DNA from: Cutibacterium namnetense
Lineage (GTDB): Bacteria > Actinomycetota > Actinomycetes > Propionibacteriales > Propionibacteriaceae
NCBI RefSeq assembly: GCF_001642025.1
Contig: NZ_LWHO01000005.1
Span: 121,513 to 185,512, forward strand
DNA length: 64,000 nucleotides
Reading direction: 5' to 3'
Made by a program: the position numbers and the translations under genes. Every line of letters begins with the position of its first letter. Within the stretch, counting starts at the first letter, position 1. This document shows, piece after piece, positions 59,142 through 64,000 of the stretch. The notes below the pieces were generated by a model, which saw only the letters and a list, made by a program, of their open reading frames with translations, had not been told where the DNA came from and did no database searches.

Positions 59142-60581
59142 ATGTCCAACGAGGGCGCCATCGGCGAATCGACGGCTAAGCGCGTCGGTAGCCACTACGT
59201 TCTCGACGATGTTCTCGGACGCGGTTCCATGGGTACGGTGTGGCGTGGCCACGACCTCAATAACGGATCTGCCTGCGCCATCAAGATTCTCAACCCAAGC
59301 CTGACAACGGATAAAGGCGCAACCCGACGCTTCATCGATGAACGTGACATCCTCATGTCCGTCGACGATGACGCCGTTGTCCGGGTCACTGACATGGTTG
59401 TCGAATCCTCAACGTTCGCCATCGTCATGGAATTGATTGATGGCCCGGATCTCGCACGAGTCCTGAAAACCCTTCCGGATCACCGCCTGGAGCAACGCAC
59501 AGCGGTCTCCCTGGGAATCGAGGTTTGCCAGGCTCTCTGCGCAATTCACCGCGCCGGTATTCGGCATCTCGACATCAAGCCAGCGAACATCCTTGTTGAG
59601 GATTCCGAGAATGTCCGCGGGGCGCGGATCACCGACTTCGGCGTCTCCGAAATGGTCGCCCTTCATGGGCCGCGTGAAATCGCCGGCACCCCGTATTACC
59701 AAGCTCCTGAGGTTGCAGCCGGTTGGACGCCGACGGCAGCCAGCGATCTGTACTCATTTGGTGCGACCCTCTATGAGATGCTCGCCGGCCATGTGCCGTT
59801 CCTGGCTGATTCAGCTGGAAACCTGTTACGTAATCAGCCACCACAATTCATCCCAGGCATCGAACCAAGGCTGTGGAAAACCGTGCTGACGTGCCTGTCC
59901 CCTGATCCCTCTCAGTGTCCCGATAGCGCTGAAGTACTGGCCTCTGAATTGCGTTCGTGGCTCAGCGGAGGCCAACCGGTGCGACTCGTCAGACCACGGC
60001 CTCGGCCTGCCCGACCCGTTCCGCAACCTAGGCCTATGTCACAACCGGTACGCCCGCGGTCGGCACCATCAGCGATGAGCGGTGCCGCTGCGGCCCAAAC
60101 GCCGTCGGCGACGCCCGTCGCTGCGCACCAGCGCGGCAAGGGCTGGGGCATTGCACTGTTAACTGTGCTAATGCTGGCTGGAACCGGGATGTTCTTCTAT
60201 CTCAAGGGGATACCCGGTTCTCATTCGGATGCTGCCCCTCAGTCGGCCCAGGCACGAATCCTTACCCCAGAGGCTAGGCCGACGCGAACTGTGACGGCTC
60301 ATGCCACGGTGACAGCGGTGAGTTATCCTATACAGATCCAACTTCCGGGCGGGGCGGTGGAGTGTGGCCAAGGGTCCTGGATCGCAAATCCGCGCACCCC
60401 CTGTTCCCTGGCATTGGAAGTCGTGCAGTCTGTACCAGCAAACCATCCGGCAAGCTTCGCGGTTGACGCGAGGGATTCAAGAACAGGGAAATCACGACAT
60501 TTTTCCTGCAGTACCGTCGGGCAATACGTCGACTGCGGCAGTCAGGATCTCGAGGTCTATCTCGTCATACCCGAACGATAA
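59142..60581 (+). CDS. Membrane-anchored Ser/Thr protein kinase
   Basis: 479 aa. Hanks-type kinase domain (residues about 18-275): glycine loop GRGSMGTVWRG, Lys in CAIKIL, catalytic loop HLDIKPAN, DFG in ITDFGVSE and AGTPYYQAPE. The usual Arg of HRD is Leu, so the kinase is non-RD-type and may be regulated differently from PknB-like enzymes. A Pro/Arg/Ala-rich linker (275-333), one membrane segment (334-356) and an extracellular domain of about 120 aa follow. That domain has four cysteines (VECGQ, TPCSL, FSCST, VDCGS) likely forming two disulfides. There are no PASTA repeats, so lipid II sensing as in PknB is not indicated. It starts a three-gene plus-strand cluster. Confidence 0.92.
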   Translation: MSNEGAIGESTAKRVGSHYVLDDVLGRGSMGTVWRGHDLNNGSACAIKILNPSLTTDKGATRRFIDERDILMSVDDDAVVRVTDMVVESSTFAIVMELIDGPDLARVLKTLPDHRLEQRTAVSLGIEVCQALCAIHRAGIRHLDIKPANILVEDSENVRGARITDFGVSEMVALHGPREIAGTPYYQAPEVAAGWTPTAASDLYSFGATLYEMLAGHVPFLADSAGNLLRNQPPQFIPGIEPRLWKTVLTCLSPDPSQCPDSAEVLASELRSWLSGGQPVRLVRPRPRPARPVPQPRPMSQPVRPRSAPSAMSGAAAAQTPSATPVAAHQRGKGWGIALLTVLMLAGTGMFFYLKGIPGSHSDAAPQSAQARILTPEARPTRTVTAHATVTAVSYPIQIQLPGGAVECGQGSWIANPRTPCSLALEVVQSVPANHPASFAVDARDSRTGKSRHFSCSTVGQYVDCGSQDLEVYLVIPER

Positions 60582-60630
60582 GTCGCTGGCACGGTACTGA
60601 TAGCCGATCTACTGTGAAATACTTCTGACC

Positions 60631-61869
60631 ATGAGACGGCGAACAATCATCGCAGCCGGTTTGAGCATGCCACTTACTGGATGCGTCTCTCAAGGCTCCC
60701 AGCCCGAGGAACTACCATCCGCAACGGTAACGTCGTCACCGACTCTTTCTGGCACCTCGAAGCCATCCTCAGCGAGCCCGACACCGACTTCATCCGAAAC
60801 CCCGACGGCTATTTCCAAACCGGCCCCGATTCGCCTGAACCCGCGAGCCACTGAGATCGTCAAGAAATTGTCTCCGGCGCAACGTGCTGGCCAGTGCGTT
60901 CTCGTCGGTGTGGTGCCGTCAGACTCCCCCGAATACATCGCTAATCTCATTGACTCCCAGTGCCTAGCCGGAATCTTCCTGCTGGGGCACTGGGCTAGTA
61001 GGCCCCAGCTTGAAGCCATGCTCAGGGCTGTCAATAGCGTCAGCCCGCAGGGCATCAAACCCATCGTTGCGACTGACCACGAGGGCGGCGAGATCCAGAA
61101 CGTCCGGGTACCAGGAGTCAATCGCCTACCGAGCCAGGAAGCTTTAGCCCGGATGTCTCCAGCCAAGGCACAAGCAGTGGTGACGACCGGTGCTCGCCAA
61201 CTCGCCAATCTCGGCATCCATATGGTCTTCTCTCCCGTGGCTGGCGTGATCGACCCTGACCTTGGGGTACGCAATAAGCCAATCGCCAAGCATCATCGTG
61301 GTTTCGGAACCAATCCGCGCCTCTGCGGGCAATACTCAGCTGCCGTCATTGCAGGGCACCGCAAGGCTGGGATCATCTCGACTACTAAGCATTTCCCTGG
61401 AATTGGACGGATCACCGAGGACACCGATTTCAAAACTGATGGGATTACTGACGCTAAGACCACCCGCCACGACCGGTATCTTGAGTCCTTCCGAATGGCC
61501 TTGGACGCTGGATCTGAAGCCGTCATGATCGCATCTGCCTACTACTCGAAGATCGATCCCGGCACCCTCGGGTTGTTCTCCTCGAAGGTTATGACAGATA
61601 TGCTGCGCGGTGATTTCGGTTATCAGGGACTCATCGTGTCCGACGACCTGGGAAGTTCAGTTTCAGTATTCTCAGTCGATGGTGGCCATCGGGCAAGCAA
61701 ATTTGTCTCTGCCGGCGGCGATCTAGCTATCACCGCTGATCCTGGCTTGGCAGGCCCCATGATTCGCGCGTTGACGTCGATCGCGACGTCAACGCCGGGC
61801 AAAAAACGCCTTGCTAACGCTGCTAGCCATGTCATCAATGTCAAATTGGCGCATTCACTGACGAAGTGA
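60631..61869 (+). CDS. Secreted GH3 beta-N-acetylglucosaminidase-like lipoprotein
   Basis: 412 aa, with lipobox PLTGC (Cys18) after a short signal peptide and a Ser/Thr/Pro linker. The GH3 NagZ/LpqI-type barrel follows: ATDHEGGEIQNVR, KHFPGIGRITEDTDF (His254) and VSDDLGSS (candidate nucleophile in Asp338/Asp339). It likely trims GlcNAc-anhydroMurNAc or GlcNAc ends from peptidoglycan fragments at the cell surface. The DxH general acid/base dyad of Gram-negative NagZ is not visible; actinobacterial LpqI-like enzymes show a similar TD pattern. It is 49 bases after the kinase gene and 14 before the next. Confidence 0.88.
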   Translation: MRRRTIIAAGLSMPLTGCVSQGSQPEELPSATVTSSPTLSGTSKPSSASPTPTSSETPTAISKPAPIRLNPRATEIVKKLSPAQRAGQCVLVGVVPSDSPEYIANLIDSQCLAGIFLLGHWASRPQLEAMLRAVNSVSPQGIKPIVATDHEGGEIQNVRVPGVNRLPSQEALARMSPAKAQAVVTTGARQLANLGIHMVFSPVAGVIDPDLGVRNKPIAKHHRGFGTNPRLCGQYSAAVIAGHRKAGIISTTKHFPGIGRITEDTDFKTDGITDAKTTRHDRYLESFRMALDAGSEAVMIASAYYSKIDPGTLGLFSSKVMTDMLRGDFGYQGLIVSDDLGSSVSVFSVDGGHRASKFVSAGGDLAITADPGLAGPMIRALTSIATSTPGKKRLANAASHVINVKLAHSLTK

Positions 61870-61883
61870 GGGGAGAATGAATC

Positions 61884-63554
61884 GTGACTGACGATGGATT
61901 CGGCAAGGACAAGCACCCAGATGATTCGCGCTCTGGCTACGACGACGCCGAGTTGGCCCCCGAGCAACCCGATCCGGATAGTGGCCAAAGGCAAGATGAC
62001 GAGCCCACCCAGGAGCTCTCACAAAGTGGTGAGACTACGCAGCAATTCTCGACGAATCCTGGCGATTCCCACTACCAGTACGGCAACCAGCAGTATCCGC
62101 AGCAAAACGATTCTCAGAACGTCCAGTACTCCCAGGACTGGAACCAGTACCCACAAGACTGGAACCAGTACCCCCAGAGCAGCGATGCTTGGGGTAGCCC
62201 AGATTCTGCTGGATGGGGCCAGCCAACGAGCCAGTATGAAGGCTGGACTGGCCAATATCCTCAGCAGGGTTGGGACGGACAAACCCCCCAGAACGACCCA
62301 AACTATTACTTCGACAGCGCCGGCGAACGTGGGCCTGGCTGGTATGACCCTTATGGAGCGTTTTTCCCTGCAACGCAGGCATACGAGCCTGACGTACAGC
62401 CAGATCCCGATAGCTACATGGCTGAGGGAGCTCCCGCTGGTGCGACCGCTGCCGACCGTGACAACATCAGCGAGCCGGTCGGCGGGATCCCGTTCAGCGA
62501 TGCTCCCCAACCTAAGCACAAAAGCCAATACTGGATTATTGCCGTTACGGCAATTCTCGTCGTTGCCCTCGGTGCCGGAACATTCCTCTATCTGAGGTCT
62601 AAGTCGGAGTCAACGAAGGCCGTTCCTGCACTAGCATCGAAATCTGCGGCCTCGGCTTCAAAGACCCCCACCCCTGAGGTCACGGTCACCTCAACATCGA
62701 CGGCCACTGCCGGCGCTACGAATGTCACACCGGCCTCCGCTACACCGATGCCGAGCGTTCCCAACAATGCCTCGACCACCCCGTCACCTGACCTCGTCCG
62801 TCAACTATTCAATGCTCCTGACGCGCAGGTGCAGTGGGTTAGCCTGGCTGCTGATGGACAAAACGCTGCTGTCGCCTATGCGCCTACGTTTAATATCAAC
62901 GGTAAGTCGGCTGGCCCCAATGGCGGGCACCTGGTCATGCGGAAGAACGGAAGCCGCTGGGAGCCTCTCCCCCAGGGCGGTATCGTTACCGATGACAATG
63001 ACTGCGACGCAATGCTCAAGACCTTGGGAAATAAGGTAGCTGTCGCAGCTAGCCAAGTCATGAACAACAAACAGTGCGATGCCGCCATCGTGTACGACTT
63101 GGCTAGGGAGAGCCCTATCCGCCTCGGCGAAATGGCAGGTGTTGGACCTCTTAACTTAGATAAGAGCACCTCCGAACTTGCCAGTACAATCCACGTCATT
63201 CCTGAGGGTGTCAGTGACGGTTGTACGCGAAACAGCCCCGCATATAGCCGGTACGACGGCTTCCTCGGCGGCGTCTGGGCCCAAGGTGGCAAGCCACAGG
63301 CATATCTCTTTAACGGCGGCAACAACGCCACCTCAAACGGAGCACGCATCGGAATCACAGAGGCGCAGCTGCGGTCCGACTATTCCAAGCTCAAGCTGAC
63401 CGACGTCAGCACGGAATTCTCGGGAATAAAGCTGGGCTATCAGAAGGCCCTCGCATATTCATACCACGGCAAAGAAATCGATTACCTCTTTAGCGGTGGC
63501 AAGGTTGTCGCCTACATGATTAGGAATTCTGACTTCAGCCCAACGTACTGCTGA
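61884..63554 (+). CDS. Single-pass membrane protein with Gln/Pro-rich cytoplasmic domain
   Basis: 556 aa from a GTG preceded by GGGGAG. The first about 215 residues are Asp/Gln/Asn/Tyr/Pro-rich and disordered, with seven-residue tandem copies of QDWNQYP. One membrane segment follows (residues 216-237), then a Ser/Thr/Ala-rich linker (about 240-310) and a folded C-terminal extracellular domain of about 240 residues. Four cysteines in that domain (DDNDCDAML, NNKQCDAAI, VSDGCTRNS and the C-terminal FSPTYC) suggest disulfides. The type-II topology and the extracellular domain with a Thr-rich stalk resemble proteins phosphorylated on cytoplasmic tails by actinobacterial kinases, and the kinase lies two genes upstream. 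No recognised family. Confidence 0.75.
   Translation: MTDDGFGKDKHPDDSRSGYDDAELAPEQPDPDSGQRQDDEPTQELSQSGETTQQFSTNPGDSHYQYGNQQYPQQNDSQNVQYSQDWNQYPQDWNQYPQSSDAWGSPDSAGWGQPTSQYEGWTGQYPQQGWDGQTPQNDPNYYFDSAGERGPGWYDPYGAFFPATQAYEPDVQPDPDSYMAEGAPAGATAADRDNISEPVGGIPFSDAPQPKHKSQYWIIAVTAILVVALGAGTFLYLRSKSESTKAVPALASKSAASASKTPTPEVTVTSTSTATAGATNVTPASATPMPSVPNNASTTPSPDLVRQLFNAPDAQVQWVSLAADGQNAAVAYAPTFNINGKSAGPNGGHLVMRKNGSRWEPLPQGGIVTDDNDCDAMLKTLGNKVAVAASQVMNNKQCDAAIVYDLARESPIRLGEMAGVGPLNLDKSTSELASTIHVIPEGVSDGCTRNSPAYSRYDGFLGGVWAQGGKPQAYLFNGGNNATSNGARIGITEAQLRSDYSKLKLTDVSTEFSGIKLGYQKALAYSYHGKEIDYLFSGGKVVAYMIRNSDFSPTYC
62133..62174 (+). repeat. Tandem 21-base repeat inside the membrane-protein gene
   Basis: Two near-identical copies of GACTGGAACCAGTACCC (62136-62152, 62157-62173) with a 21-base period encode the heptad QDWNQYP twice. 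A partial third copy precedes. Copy-number change between strains would keep the frame. Confidence 0.75.
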
Positions 63555-63570
63555 TAACCAGGTTCCCACG

Positions 63571-63601
63571 ACGTGGCCTCCTTCTCGACAGGAGGCCACG
63601 T
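63571..63601 (+). terminator. Terminator after the kinase/GH3/membrane-protein cluster
   Basis: A perfect 11-bp stem (ACGTGGCCTCC / GGAGGCCACGT) with a 9-base loop is followed by CGTTGTCTCTTAGG. It lies 17 bases after the last stop. Confidence 0.7.
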
Positions 63602-64000
63602 CGTTGTCTCTTAGGATCGTGTGACAGTCCTGAATGCGCATACGCGTCAGGACGATGAGCGCGTCACGCGCGGCGGCTGTGGAGCGGGCGCTGATACTAG
63701 CGAATTCATCACGTTGTCACGTGTAGCTCAAGCCAGAATCACTGGATATCAGACAGGAATATGATCCAGACGAATCGTTTGGTGCGTGGCGTCACAACAC
63801 AAGGAGCCAGGATTGGGTAAGAGCCCTATCCCCTGGCTGGGGCATGCGCCCGGTTAGGAGTCAAGCGGTTAGACGGGTTCATGGCGAACTGGCTGGTGGG
63901 TGGTGTTTGTGGGGGTGTGGCCGTGCCCGCGTATACGCCCGTGTGTGCGGCATGGTGAACACGGGGTCACTGGCAGGCATTCTCGGGGGAATGCTCGCCA
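63602..64000. other. Gene-poor end of window, possible start of a next gene
   Basis: About 400 bases with no convincing complete gene. A frame open from the ATG at 63952 to the window end begins MVNTGSLAGILGGMLA, which has the hydrophobic feel of a membrane or secretion-system protein N-terminus, but there is no ribosome site. A TTG at 63813 with AAGGAG upstream opens only 14 codons. The GT-rich stretch near 63890-63925 looks non-coding. Confidence 0.3.

Noticed and set aside
63813..63857. 14-codon leader-like frame with a good ribosome site (AAGGAG)
   Set aside because: Too short to support; nothing downstream in the window shows an attenuator.

Overview
The window is about 64 kb of high-GC actinobacterial chromosome. 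It carries a paired clpP1/clpP2 operon, a LysX-type lysyl-tRNA synthetase fused to an LPG synthase, oligoribonuclease, PASTA-less Ser/Thr kinases, and NAD-dependent ligase with a lineage-style insertion. Gene content and protein style suggest Propionibacteriaceae, most likely Cutibacterium (C. acnes or a close relative). This is recognition from memory, not a database match. Nearly all of it is ordinary chromosome: no insertion sequence, prophage, CRISPR array or integrase is visible.

Layout. 0-5.8 kb: the 3' end of valS, then a secreted GH101 mucin-type glycosidase gene broken by an in-frame TAG and a one-base frameshift. 5.9-15.2 kb (minus strand): a protein quality-control block of tricorn-like protease, clpX, clpP2, clpP1, an AI-2E family permease and trigger factor. 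15.4-19.2 kb: a divergent four-gene metal ABC importer (lipoprotein, ATPase, two permeases) behind a DtxR/IdeR-like box. 19.2-22.2 kb: tRNA-Gly, a DUF2871 membrane protein, a poorly characterised three-ORF operon with HIRAN-like modules (apparently frameshifted), and tRNA-Pro. 22.4-33.5 kb: alpha/beta hydrolase, lysX, an unknown 448-aa protein, an endonuclease VIII-type glycosylase, rpiB, an Eis-like acetyltransferase and ligA. 33.9-40.1 kb: pepN, a tiny membrane protein, gnd and a GH13 alpha-glucosidase. 40.1-46.5 kb: a thioesterase/acyl-CoA ligase pair divergent from a MarR regulator and a D-lactate dehydrogenase-like FAD/Fe-S protein. 46.6-53.8 kb (minus strand): ettA, ssb, two dynamin-like GTPases and a PrsW-type membrane protease. 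53.9-59.1 kb: tRNA-Arg, an MFS transporter, orn, tRNA-His, an amidohydrolase and a frameshifted amino-acid permease. 59.1-63.6 kb: Ser/Thr kinase, GH3 lipoprotein and a large single-pass membrane protein.

How the parts work together. ClpX with ClpP1P2, the tricorn-like protease and trigger factor form a folding and degradation neighbourhood. The metal importer is probably iron/manganese-responsive. LysX provides lysinylated phosphatidylglycerol, which gives resistance to cationic peptides. The kinase, GH3 enzyme and membrane protein are co-directional and tightly spaced, which suggests a cell-envelope sensing or remodelling unit.

Three genes appear broken here: GH101, the amino-acid permease, and the TM/HIRAN-like gene. 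Each is inferred from continuity of a conserved domain across reading frames. Real mutation and sequencing error cannot be separated from the sequence alone. The best candidate for an undescribed system is the membrane-linked HIRAN-like operon at 19,975-21,819. The kinase/GH3/membrane-protein cluster is second.
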